Assembly (NCBI GenBank): GCA_021613335.1
Contig: JAJTWR010000266.1
Location: 3,148,501-3,212,500, forward strand
Direction of reading: 5' to 3'
Length of the DNA stretch: 64,000 nt
From: Whitmania pigra
Lineage: Eukaryota > Annelida > Clitellata > Hirudinida > Haemopidae
The position numbers were made by a program, and so were the translations under genes. The notes beneath the pieces are model-generated. The model was not told where the DNA came from and ran no database searches. It saw nothing but the letters and a program-made list of their open reading frames with translations. This document shows positions 56,201 to 64,000 of this stretch, piece by piece (the stretch's first letter is position 1; the number at the start of each line of letters is the position of its first letter).

Positions 56201-59200
56201 TCTGTTACGTTTAAAATAATTGCACAACTGAACAATTACATTGTTTATTTACTAATAAGCTAACTAGTTTTAAAGCACAAAGTTATTCCAATTCGCTCAA
56301 GAAGGCAGTGAAAATGAAATTATTCCATCTACATGGAACCCTTATAAGCCTCCTTCCAACCAGAAGTCAGAAATCCAAACCTGTTGCTGGTGTCCCTGAC
56401 CTTTCTCTCGAGGGCTTCGTCCTCGTCGCACTGCACCCTGCGGATGTACCTCTCTGCCTGGAGGACCTCCCACTGCTTCAACTCTCTCCTCACAAGGCTT
56501 GCGACTGGCATGGCTGGAGTTTCAATCACATTGTAAGCAAGTTGTGAGTGTAAATATCATTCAGGAACAATTAGACATTTCAAGATGTGATTCTTTAAGG
56601 TGGCGACTTAGAATTCATGAATGAATGAGATATTAACGACCACAGCAATAACAATAACAGTATGTAATATTAAAAGATCAAATAATAGATAAATTTGAGA
56701 AAAGTAGTTGAGAACATAAGAAACAAGGTCACCCACTGAAGCAAAACTTGATCTTGGAGGCTGGCAGCAGAGTATTGGGAGTGATGCACTTGAAGATGAG
56801 GTAAAGGTGGTTGAAGATTATGAAGGGCGGAGGGAGGGCTGGCCTCAGGTCATACTCCTGGATGAGTTGGTACCTCTGGGTTCGCCACACCAGTGAAGTC
56901 TTGCTCGACACTTCCGTGAAGGTGTCGCTGGTGGAAGGTGGCATGGTTTGATGATCATTATTCAACGAAATTATTTTAACGAATGACATCTTATCAGTTA
57001 TCTGATCAAATATTGATTTTTTTTTTAATTTGAAAAACAAATTGCTTTGATGCATTTAAGTAGAATTCCAAATAAAAAGAGTTGAAAATGTTTTAGTTTG
57101 CACAGTTCCAAGAAACAGTCATTAGCATCACAAGAGAACCAAGAGTTGAAATGACCAAACCAGTGCAACTCGATAAAGAACCTTTCGTTAAAAAATCATC
57201 AATTGCATCTTCAGCAAGTAATCACACCCTTACAATAATATAATACAATAATAAATGAGTTACAATTTTAATATTTCCAACAACCGACCTTATCATAGCA
57301 ATGAGCAGATTCAACATCATGACGTTTGTGATGAGCATATAGAAGGCAGTGATGATGGGGACCAGCCAAGTTATGGCGGGGCAATGTTGGTTCCTCCCCA
57401 AGCATTCCGAGGGGTGTCGACCGTCCGCGGCACATGCTTCTGCAGGATCCAAACCGGAAACTTCCTGGCATGCATCGCCTGAAAGTATTTAATGTAGAGG
57501 AAATTAATTACGAGTTTAACTTTTCAGCGAAATCATTGATTAAGTAATAAGTAATTAACTCTCTCAGGAATTCACATCACTTGCTTACTTATATATCTAA
57601 GTAAAATGAGACAATATTCTCCCAATCAAAATAATCAACATTAACAAACAGAAACACCTCCAGTTACGTTGACTGCTGATAATAAATAGGCTAGGTTATG
57701 CCATGCTCCCACAATTAATATATAAAACAAAGATATTTCTGGCACCCTGAAAGGGTCTAGTCACAAAATTAGGCTGCTCAAATGTTCAGTAAATGGAAAC
57801 GAAACAATGAAATTGTGAGCAGAGTTTGAAATCGTACCGGTAATTACTTCGTATTCGTCCATCTGTTGCAGAACCTTGAACCAAGGGGAGAGTATGACGT
57901 CCTTGAATGTTTGGTAGTCGATCGGATAATTCGGAAACAACATGACCTGAGTGCTCACTCCGTAAGCGACAACGAAAACTATGACGATGACGAAGAAGTA
58001 GGCCAGATGGATAACCTGGAGTTGGAAGTTCAAAAATTCATTCGACGGACGTAAATTAGAGATAAGAGTTTCAAATACCTTTTCAGCCATTTCCATAAAA
58101 AACGTAAGTATATAGTCATCTTAAAATGAATTTAGAAATTCAACAGGAAACAATGTTGATAAGACAACAAAGTGTTTGTATGTGCTTTTGGCTTAATTAA
58201 TGTCCATTTCATAACTAGTGTGAGTTTGTTTCACAAATTGTTTCTGACCGTCTTCCTAATCATGACCATAAAAGGTCCAAGTTCCTGGTGGATGCTGAAG
58301 AACCTGAGGACCCTGAGGAAGTGCATCATGAGACTGAAAGCCAGAACGATCCTGCTGGAATAGAAGCAGTAGGAACAGACCCCCGTCGGAATGAATCTTA
58401 GAACGAGGCCGGATATGTAGAGGGCCAACGAGAATAGATCCATGATGTTCCAGAGGTCCGTGATGTAGTTGGAAAACTTCAACTTCCAAGAACCTCCGCT
58501 GCCCATTACCAACTGAAACGTGGAAAGGAAATAAAAATTAGGCTCGCATTCACGTGGATCTCTTTCTTCATCTCGATCAGACGTTCGATGAGACAAGAGT
58601 GCAACAAAATACTTACTTGCCTTATCTCCTCCAGAGCCAGTGTTGCCACCCAGACTGTGAGCAGCATCTCCCTCCAATTTATCTTCGGGTAGAAATCGGT
58701 CAGGAGGATGAACCCGAACAAAATCAGGAAGCCAAAGTGGGAGAGCTGGAAATTCAGATCTTTATCTTAAACTCTTAAAACAAAGCCTATAATGGTAGCA
58801 GTCTAGTATTGTTGGTATTTAGTATTAGTATGAGTAGTATTCTAGTTAGTAGTGTAGTATTGTTGGTATTATCATTAATAGCATTGTAGCTCTATCCTGT
58901 ACAAAATAAATTGGGGATATCATCATGTCTTAACAGGTAATTAATATTCATTATAACTCTGCCAATCAGAGTGTGAAGCTCAGGAAAGGTGGATGACTCA
59001 CGCAATGATAGCTGAACTTGGTGACAGGGGCATCGAAGAAATAAACAAATCTGTCTTTATAAGACTTGCAACAGCCGAACGAACTGGCAGGAACATCTTT
59101 ATTGCTCTCTTTTGATGGAGAAGATTCTAACCTGGATGCAAGTCAATCTTTCAAAGTATTAACTGTTATCAACCACCATTATTATTTGTTTAAACTAGCC

Positions 59201-61396
59201 CATGTTAGTCTTAGATTATAAGGGAAGATGATAAAATAATTATTATTATTATAAGGACAAATAGTACATAATTCTCAATAAGCAATCAATAAGAAATGGT
59301 AATGTGGATCATTGCCATTGATCAGAAAGTGGAAACCACAAAAACAACTGATCAATCAACCACTAACGACCACCTCTTGAACAATTGATAACAAAAATGG
59401 TAATTTAATTAATTAATTAATTGGTTAATGAGATGACTAAAGTCCAAATCATTTCAGTTATACAACGGACTATAATCAAATAACTAAATAAATAAGATGA
59501 CTCACCTTGGTTTTTTCACATTGTTATGTGGTTGACTGGAGTTTTTGTCTGTGAGAGATGCTACAAGCTGGAATGCAAGCAATCTATGTAATTACCCATC
59601 GGCAGCATTTTTTAAATATTTGCTTCGTTATTACTACCTTTATTATCATCTTTTAATAATAACAATATTATGATTATAAAATTTAAATACGAACTACAAA
59701 ATATACAAAAAAACCAATCTACAAACTTACAGTCTTCTTAATAAAATTGTGCTCTGCATCTCTGTTCTCCTCATCTTCCTTCTTTTGAAAGATCATCTCC
59801 TCGATGTTGATGTTTCGGTACTTGAGGATGTACGGGGCAAGAATGGGCAGAGCGAGAGCAATCAGAACCTGTGGGTGGGTGGTTTAAGTGGGTGATTAGG
59901 CTTAACTGCTCATAGCAGATTTTTTCTAACCTGATCTGATCTTACCAAACAATAATTAAAAGTTGAACAAAAATATGACTTCAAGTGCTTTCTAATTTTT
60001 TTTTAAGAATTGTTAATAAAGACAAATGGAGCATCCTCAAAAGTAATGTTTTTTTATGGGTCATGAAAGTATTCCTCGATTGTAATTTAACACTTATTAA
60101 TATTATCAATGTTATTATTAATATTGTTGTTATTTTATTATATTATTAATATTATTATAATGAATTATAACCATTTCCAATTTTCAACTAATAACATCCC
60201 TATTGTTCACCATCCTCGTGAAATGTTTTTGAAGCCAACCCTGATGTAGGAATTTTCATCGGAGATGTTTCCAATCCAGATGTTCGTGAGGAGTTTTTGA
60301 ACGACAAAGTGCGAGATGAAGTGTTCGTTCCCTGCTTGGACGGCCATCTCGAGGAGGGTGGCGTCCTCGTAATCCTTGTAGGGGGTCACTAGGAGCAGAG
60401 TGGCTCGTCGCTGGTCTGTTTCGTAGCATTCGTTGAGCACTTCAACTGCTAGCTTCTCAAATGTCCTGAAATTTTGGGCTATGATTATTAGTGATGAATA
60501 ATCCATAACTAAGATCTGGTGCATCAAAAAGTAAAACACTGCTGAATGTTGTTTTAATGCCTTAGAAAAGTAGTGTGAGGATATAAAAAAATCCCTGTGC
60601 ATCCAGCACATAATTCTCAAAGTATTATTCCTTAATATCTTAAAGATTCCAATTAAGTACTTACGATCCCTGTTCTTGCAAGGGTCCGAGCAGATCTGAA
60701 TCATCCTGGGTTGACAAGAAGCCAGAAGAAATGTGGTGAGCAGTGAGAGCTAATGCCATGGCATTCTTAGAAAGCAAAGGTGCGTACGTGTTGAAAACAA
60801 TTCGTCAAAGTCGAATCGACCAACTCAAATAGAATGAATGGCAAGCTACTCACGTATCCTCTTTCCCAGAATATGAGGGACATCTGAGTCCTGCAGATGA
60901 GAATGCACCAAATGAAGAGCTCCTTGGCTGGGTCTTCAAAGACGATATTGTTTTCTGAAATTTCAATCATTTTTGACAAATAATTTGTAATCGTGTCTAA
61001 AAATCGACACAATGTTTGTTAAAGGAATACATCCGAGAAATTAACTTGTACCACGAGTGTAAAAAGTATAATCGAAGACTTTAAAGGTCATTTAAAAGGT
61101 CAAATGTAATCAATAAAAAATTATATCGGACACTCGAAGATTAGAAATTTTACGGGGGAATTAATGGCAGTTTGAAATGCAGTAAAAAACTTTTATGTTT
61201 TGCAAAGGCTTTGAAATAATCTAAGACAAATTGTTATAAAATCAAAAAACAAGTTGATGTTTTGCCTAAATTTTACATGTGGAAACATTTAAAGACTACT
61301 TTTACATTTCACAAAAGTAAAATACCAAATTATTTCTTCAAAGGCTTTTATTAAATAGCTACATTTAATGACAACTGAAAACAAATATTACAAAAA

Positions 61397-61430
<34 letters not shown>

Positions 61431-63902
61431 TAATGATTGTAAATGTTATGACTCCATATTTTGAAAACTGCCTATGAAACTAACTCCAGATGCCTCATCG
61501 AAAGTGTCCCTAATGCTTTCAAAATCACAAATAGCCTAAAAAAACCTAATTTCACAAACAAACAAAAATAACACCAACCGAATTTGCAAATTTGAAAATT
61601 TGCTTATTTAACAAAAAAATTCAAACCATTTCTGGAAACATATCTTCCAGGTCTGAGTTTTTTCATGCCCTTCTTGAAGGCTTTTGTCTTTTTAATTTTG
61701 TGAAGGAGAGCTATAGGCCAAGGTCGCTTCCTTTTCTTGACGACACTGAGATACATGTGTGGATCGACATCTTTGTACGGAGATTTTAAGTACAGGGGAT
61801 GAAAATATTCGCCCATGAACTTGAATATTATCATCCCGACGTGCTTCAGGGATATGAGATCTGATTCCTAAATGACCAAAAAAAAACAGTATGTGAGCAT
61901 CTTTTAAAATCATTTTTTATTAACAATAACTGTAACATCTTACCTTCGCCATTTTGTCTAGTTCAGCGTTCTGCTTCAGCGTAACTGGCTGTAAGGCCCA
62001 AAGTGTAACATCAGTGACTCAAAGTACTTGAAAATTAATCGCTATCACAACTCACATCGTTGTACAGCTGGAGCAACCTCTTGACAGTTAAGAACTGATT
62101 CAGAGTCACACCTTTGTCTATCAGGAGTTTGACAAAGTCAATGTTGTCGTCGACAAGAGCTGTGAAGAGCAGATCGTGCAATTCTTCCACCTAAATAGGA
62201 TGAAAAAAAAACTAATAATAAAATAATTATAAATAAACTTGTAATGAATTTGTTCCAAATCCCTGATTCATTTCACTTCTTGCAAAAATTATCAATTGAC
62301 CTTAAATCAATGGAGAGCAATGAATAATATATCCTTACCAAAATGTTCAAGTATTTTTATTTAGATTACGATTTATGTGATTTAATAAACGACTTGTAAA
62401 ATAGGCCTCTGATGCTTGTTGTTGATGTGGTCGACTTCCTTATTCCGGCTATTATTCTAAATAATTTCTAAGGAGCTCTACATAAACAAATGTTCATGAT
62501 ATAAGTTGCTTTTTGATCCCCGCTGTCGATAAAAAGAAATCCTTAAGCGCGCCATTTTCTAAACCAGCAGACGACCAAAACCCAAAACAAAAAGTACAAG
62601 TAAACAAGACACGCAAAGGAGCAGATGATGTGATATGAGCAGCATACGAATGATTTATTGGAACAGGTTCTTTAAAAACAATGATCCAGGTAATCGTTGC
62701 AAAAAAATATACCTAATAATTCATTACTTTGTAATTTGACAAAAAACGCTATAATCCACGTTTTGCCTATCAATCCCACTATAATATCTCATTTCAATAA
62801 AATTTGTAGTCACAAAATATATTTTAATAACATTTGTAGTCATACTAATAAAAAAATAATAAGACAACATGGTGCCTTTACAACCCTGAAATCACAATCA
62901 CCCATTTTTGCTCTTAAATAAGCATGCAAATTAATTCTTGAAAACAAACACTCGACTCGATTTATTAAATTAATCCGGAAGCACGACTGTGCGCCATTTT
63001 TGAACGTAACATCCTGCCTTAACATTTTTATTAGGCAATAAAATTCGAAATTCAGGTCAACGATCAATGTGAATGGCATTGGAAAAGAGATTCACAACAA
63101 ACCTCAAATTCTGCATCTTCTGTATAAATTTGGTCTTTAGCTATGTCGATTCGATTGAGAGCCAAAGCCAACTTTAATTGGTCGATTCTCTTGCTTTGGT
63201 TAGCTGGATTTAAAACATTACTATTTGATTTAAACAGCTGTGACATCGATATGATAATGGCAGTGTTTATTAGAGTATGTCTGCGGTAGGTCTTTTGATA
63301 AACACGATCAGGGCGGTGCAAGCGAGCTTTGTGTGTGAAGAGTTGTTGGTGATGTTGACGAAAGCATATGATGATAGCGATAGCATCATACGTTATTTGA
63401 GGGTTATCGTAATGATTCATCAAATTATAACCGCAGAAATATATCATCGAGTCGCTCATAGAAATAATAATACCACTAGCAGAAATGATCGCTTATTAAT
63501 TACTTTTGAGAATGGCTTGCAATATTATGTCGTCGATGTCGCCCAAAGTCGATTTGGCTTCTGCTTTGAAGACGGACAGCAGGTTGGACTGCTCGATGCA
63601 GTATCTGACCATCTCTCTGTACTCTGCGGCTTCTGTCAGGTTGAACTTGTGCATGATCATTTTCTCGACGGTGTCAAGAGTCTTTTGTTGGTACAATACG
63701 ATGGTCCTGTTTGTAATCAAGCATTTATTTACACGAGATCGCATTCCTGATTATCGAGTGCATGTCTACGATGTCGTTCGAATGATTACAATGATTACAA
63801 TTACCGTTTCTGCAGCTTTTTAAAATCGTCCATCATTTTCACGTCGTTGAATTTACAATTGTTGTAAGCGTAGGCCAAAATGTCGGCCATTCCCCCAGAG
63901 CC
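53133..63902 (-). CDS. TRPM2: TRPM2-type channel with NUDT9-homology domain (5'-partial, 27 exons)
   Basis: This is a melastatin-type TRP cation channel of the plasma membrane. Twenty-seven exons join into 1,262 codons plus stop with no phase conflict. Visible order: TRPM homology region (residues 1-417), pre-S1 helix (418-436), S1-S4 (about 515-650), S5 and pore (659-720), S6 (about 755-780), TRP helix (VWRTQRYQL), post-TRP and coiled-coil region (845-1015), NUDT9-H domain (about 1015-1262). Signatures include NLLIAMI at the S6 end and [14 protein letters not shown] and [13 protein letters not shown] in NUDT9-H. In TRPM2 this domain binds ADP-ribose or, in some invertebrates, cleaves it. The Nudix box is degenerate here, and the filter reads LQQ where FGE/FGQ is expected. 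Ca2+-site residues E567, Q570, N592 and D595 are present. Human TRPM2 has about 1,500 residues, so roughly the first 250 (MHR1/2) lie past the window edge. Confidence 0.94.
53529..53650 (-). CDS. TRPM2: TRPM exon: NUDT9-[14 protein letters not shown]
   Basis: It reads [20 protein letters not shown], then [32 protein letters not shown] is shared almost unchanged by NUDT9 and TRPM2 and is the best single marker of the domain. Phase 1 in, phase 0 out. Confidence 0.97.
53791..53908 (-). CDS. TRPM2: TRPM exon: NUDT9-H, degenerate Nudix box region
   Basis: It encodes [20 protein letters not shown], then [19 protein letters not shown]. This is where G-x5-E-x7-REUxEE should be; no REUxEE or similar Glu pair is present. 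Acceptor CCTGCAG; phase 0 in, phase 1 out. Confidence 0.88.
54039..54132 (-). CDS. TRPM2: TRPM exon: NUDT9-H, before the Nudix box
   Basis: It completes TRW (as in VTRWKR of NUDT9) and encodes [20 protein letters not shown], then [10 protein letters not shown]. The position of W-A-I/L-P-G-G of NUDT9/TRPM2 is filled by S-F-V-P-E-Y across the junction. Ends in phase 0 at GAG|GTATGG. Confidence 0.88.
54348..54527 (-). CDS. TRPM2: TRPM exon: NUDT9-H core [14 protein letters not shown]
   Basis: It reads [20 protein letters not shown], then [20 protein letters not shown] and [19 protein letters not shown]. The [14 protein letters not shown]...GPN block is diagnostic of NUDT9 and TRPM2 and contributes to the ADP-ribose pocket. 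Phase 2 at both ends. Confidence 0.97.
54627..54709 (-). CDS. TRPM2: TRPM exon: NUDT9-H, start
   Basis: It encodes [20 protein letters not shown], then HADEDIL. V-F/D-F-P-x-Y-x-P..FT matches the YDPPFYTA stretch of human TRPM2. Phase 0 in, phase 2 out. Confidence 0.88.
54852..55018 (-). CDS. TRPM2: TRPM exon: helix leading into NUDT9-H
   Basis: It encodes [39 protein letters not shown] and [16 protein letters not shown]. The last part corresponds to the ..R..VPWEVEF entry to NUDT9-H in TRPM2. Donor GAG|GTGAGT, phase 0. Confidence 0.88.
55280..55385 (-). CDS. TRPM2: TRPM exon: coiled-coil region, part 2
   Basis: It encodes [20 protein letters not shown], then [15 protein letters not shown]. 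Charged and helical; poorly conserved in the family. The donor (CAAC|GTTAGA) is weak but gives the phase 1 needed by the next exon. Confidence 0.75.
55770..55902 (-). CDS. TRPM2: TRPM exon: coiled-coil region, part 1
   Basis: It continues [19 protein letters not shown], then [19 protein letters not shown] and HIEKH. VDTM.LQI resembles the VE.M..RL segment before the TRPM coiled coil. Acceptor CATTACAG, donor CAT|GTAGCC. Confidence 0.82.
56381..56513 (-). CDS. TRPM2: TRPM exon: post-TRP helix
   Basis: It encodes [19 protein letters not shown], then [20 protein letters not shown] and DTSNR, a charged helix like the family's ..E...YL...D......RV..T..R region. The acceptor CTCCAG at 56514-56515 is inferred from phase and has a weak pyrimidine tract. 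Phase 2 out. Confidence 0.82.
56737..56927 (-). CDS. TRPM2: TRPM exon: TRP helix
   Basis: It reads [20 protein letters not shown], then [20 protein letters not shown] and HLYLIFKCI. This is the TRP domain (VW..QRY.LI.EY..RP.LPPP). The 3' boundary is uncertain by four bases: A|GTGGGT (used) fits the next acceptor, but GG|GTGACC is also possible. Confidence 0.92.
57289..57478 (-). CDS. TRPM2: TRPM exon: pore loop and S6
   Basis: It encodes a four-Cys pore loop ([35 protein letters not shown]), then S6 ([27 protein letters not shown]). NLLIAM is the hallmark of the TRPM S6 end. Phase 2 out; next exon continues S-D-T-F. Confidence 0.95.
57838..58015 (-). CDS. TRPM2: TRPM exon: S5, pore helix and atypical filter
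   Basis: It reads [20 protein letters not shown], then [20 protein letters not shown] and EYEVIT. The AYGV end of S5 is family-typical. Aligned to TRPM2 (YWRMFGEIP) and TRPM8 (YLAMFGQVP), the filter triplet here is LQQ. Phase 0 in, phase 1 out. Confidence 0.93.
58249..58512 (-). CDS. TRPM2: TRPM exon: S3, S4 and S4-S5 linker
   Basis: It encodes [59 protein letters not shown] and [14 protein letters not shown]. The DLWN..D block carries the S3 Asn and Asp of the Ca2+ site, and LGP...M opens the S4-S5 linker. Phase 0 both ends. Confidence 0.95.
58617..58745 (-). CDS. TRPM2: TRPM exon: S1 end and S2
   Basis: It reads [19 protein letters not shown], then [20 protein letters not shown] and Q. 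The EEIRQ at the S2 end supplies the Glu and Gln of the TRPM2/4/8 Ca2+ site. Phase 0 both ends. Confidence 0.95.
59002..59131 (-). CDS. TRPM2: TRPM exon: linker and start of S1
   Basis: It encodes [19 protein letters not shown], then [20 protein letters not shown] and SYHC. The FF.AP..KF motif opens S1 in TRPM channels. The acceptor GCATCCAG at 59132-59133 gives the phase needed. Confidence 0.88.
59506..59567 (-). CDS. TRPM2: TRPM exon: linker before S1, part 1
   Basis: A 62-nt exon encodes [20 protein letters not shown], a hydrophilic linker. Acceptor CATTCCAG and donor AG|GTGAGT are strong; phase 2 out matches the next exon. Confidence 0.8.
59731..59868 (-). CDS. TRPM2: TRPM exon: pre-S1 helix
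   Basis: The exon reads [19 protein letters not shown], a hydrophobic pre-S1 helix, then an acidic/basic helix ([20 protein letters not shown]). Phase 0 both ends with clean sites (CCCACAG, ACT|GTAAGT). Confidence 0.9.
60240..60465 (-). CDS. TRPM2: TRPM exon: end of the N-terminal region
   Basis: It encodes [20 protein letters not shown], then [20 protein letters not shown] and [18 protein letters not shown]. This matches LA.ELL..CY..D...A...L...LA..A....F..H...Q.LL...W.G. Phase 2 in, phase 0 out. Confidence 0.93.
60665..60765 (-). CDS. TRPM2: TRPM exon: helix after the FWE block
   Basis: After CTTTCTAAG the exon encodes [19 protein letters not shown], then [13 protein letters not shown], and ends TC|GTAAGT in phase 2. 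The small-residue helix (KNA.ALA.. pattern) stands at the expected place. Confidence 0.85.
60854..60954 (-). CDS. TRPM2: TRPM exon: [20 protein letters not shown]
   Basis: The exon reads [20 protein letters not shown], then [14 protein letters not shown]. It matches the P..ELF.WAVL..RQ.MA..FW..G block shared by all TRPM channels. Strong donor TAC|GTGAGT, phase 0. Confidence 0.93.
60955..61626. other. TRPM intron with AAT microsatellite
   Basis: 672-bp AT-rich intron; AAT run at 61398-61433. Nothing else seen. Confidence 0.75.
61627..61867 (-). CDS. TRPM2: TRPM exon: variable MHR segment
   Basis: It encodes [19 protein letters not shown], then [16 protein letters not shown] and a Lys-rich stretch ([17 protein letters not shown]). 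The donor is chosen as AATG|GTTTGA because it alone gives the phase 1 needed by the next exon, restoring E-N-N-I-V-F-E-D-P. This part of the family is poorly conserved. Confidence 0.78.
61944..61988 (-). CDS. TRPM2: TRPM exon: 15-codon MHR exon
   Basis: A 45-nt exon between CTTACAG and AAG|GTAAGA encodes [15 protein letters not shown]. Phase 0 both sides keeps the frame between its neighbours. Support is from splice sites and frame only. Confidence 0.78.
62056..62190 (-). CDS. TRPM2: TRPM exon: ankyrin-like MHR repeat
   Basis: It encodes [19 protein letters not shown], then [20 protein letters not shown] and LQLYND, matching the DFVKLLIENGV..FLT..RL.ELYN pattern of TRPM proteins. Phase 0 at both ends. 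Confidence 0.92.
62191..63102. other. TRPM intron, largest in the visible gene
   Basis: 912-bp AT-rich intron. A near-duplicate pair (TTTGTAGTCACA/TTTGTAGTCATA) lies around 62805-62845; no exon fits in phase. Confidence 0.75.
63103..63203 (-). CDS. TRPM2: TRPM exon: [17 protein letters not shown]
   Basis: After AAATCCAG the exon encodes [19 protein letters not shown], then [14 protein letters not shown]. This is the highly conserved QLKLALAWNRVDIA motif of TRPM channels. Ends in phase 0 at GAG|GTTTGT. Confidence 0.92.
63504..63706 (-). CDS. TRPM2: TRPM exon: MHR helices
   Basis: It encodes [18 protein letters not shown], then [20 protein letters not shown] and [12 protein letters not shown], equivalent to the LLTVFR...DVDVAILQALLK region of TRPM2. 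Phase 2 in, phase 1 out (A|GTAATT). Confidence 0.9.
63805..63902 (-). CDS. TRPM2: TRPM exon: MHR segment [12 protein letters not shown]
   Basis: After GTTACAG the exon reads [18 protein letters not shown] and ends CG|GTAATT in phase 2. It matches the GSGRVADVIA segment of TRPM2. First TRPM exon seen in the window; its phase-0 start requires exons past the right edge. Confidence 0.9.
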
Positions 63903-64000
63903 CTGTAACAGGGATTATGGATATTATTAGGATAATTTGTTCTTTAAATGAAGAGAAATTGTTGGACATTTTATGACAGTTTTTATTTTATCATGGGCCA

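Noticed and set aside
63277..63750. 157-codon plus-strand open frame
   Set aside because: It overlaps the antisense of a well-supported TRPM exon (63504-63706) and has no recognisable domain.

Overview
This is an intron-rich, AT-rich animal nuclear window: GT-AG introns, Ig/FN3 exons joined mostly in phase 1, AATAAA signals and hundreds of bases of AAT/ATT microsatellite. A Turtle/Borderless-type receptor next to a TRPM channel that carries a NUDT9-homology domain points to a protostome invertebrate. An arthropod such as a crustacean or chelicerate is my best guess, but the sequence does not settle the phylum. No prokaryotic, organellar or viral genes were seen.

Layout. (1) 1-12401: no coding sequence that I can support. 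It holds AT-rich repeats, a tRNA-like SINE candidate on the minus strand (about 5395-5546) and four nearly identical 100-bp tandem units (8151-8550). It is either a 5' intron of the next gene or intergenic. (2) 12402-45445, plus strand: fourteen exons of a Turtle/Borderless/IGSF9-family adhesion receptor covering Ig2-Ig5, FN3-1, an acidic linker, FN3-2, one transmembrane helix and a short tail ending ETPI. Signal peptide and Ig1 are missing upstream. Its multi-kilobase introns hold AAT/ATT arrays of up to about 570 bp and several longer-unit tandem repeats. (3) 50098-46385, minus strand: a two-exon gene for a protein of about 1,100 residues with an N-terminal, cysteine-free I-set Ig domain, then low-complexity sequence with a poly-Glu tract and an Asn-rich tract. 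I do not recognise it. (4) 63902-53133, minus strand: 27 exons (1,262 codons plus stop) of a TRPM2-type channel, from inside the N-terminal TRPM homology region to the stop. The 5' end lies beyond the window.

All exon joins in the three genes were checked for reading-frame phase and are consistent. The receptor converges on the Ig/acidic gene, and their likely poly(A) signals are about 170 bp apart. The Ig/acidic gene lies in tandem behind the TRPM gene with a gap of about 3 kb.

The strongest unusual feature is in the TRPM gene. Its NUDT9-H domain keeps the fold signatures ([27 protein letters not shown]), but the Nudix catalytic box is gone, and the selectivity-filter triplet reads LQQ rather than FGE/FGQ. 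The S2-S3 Ca2+-site residues are kept. Other points of note are a His-rich insertion in receptor Ig2, a phase-symmetric acidic exon between its FN3 domains, and a 35-nt microexon candidate that would switch the Ig/acidic gene to another open frame.
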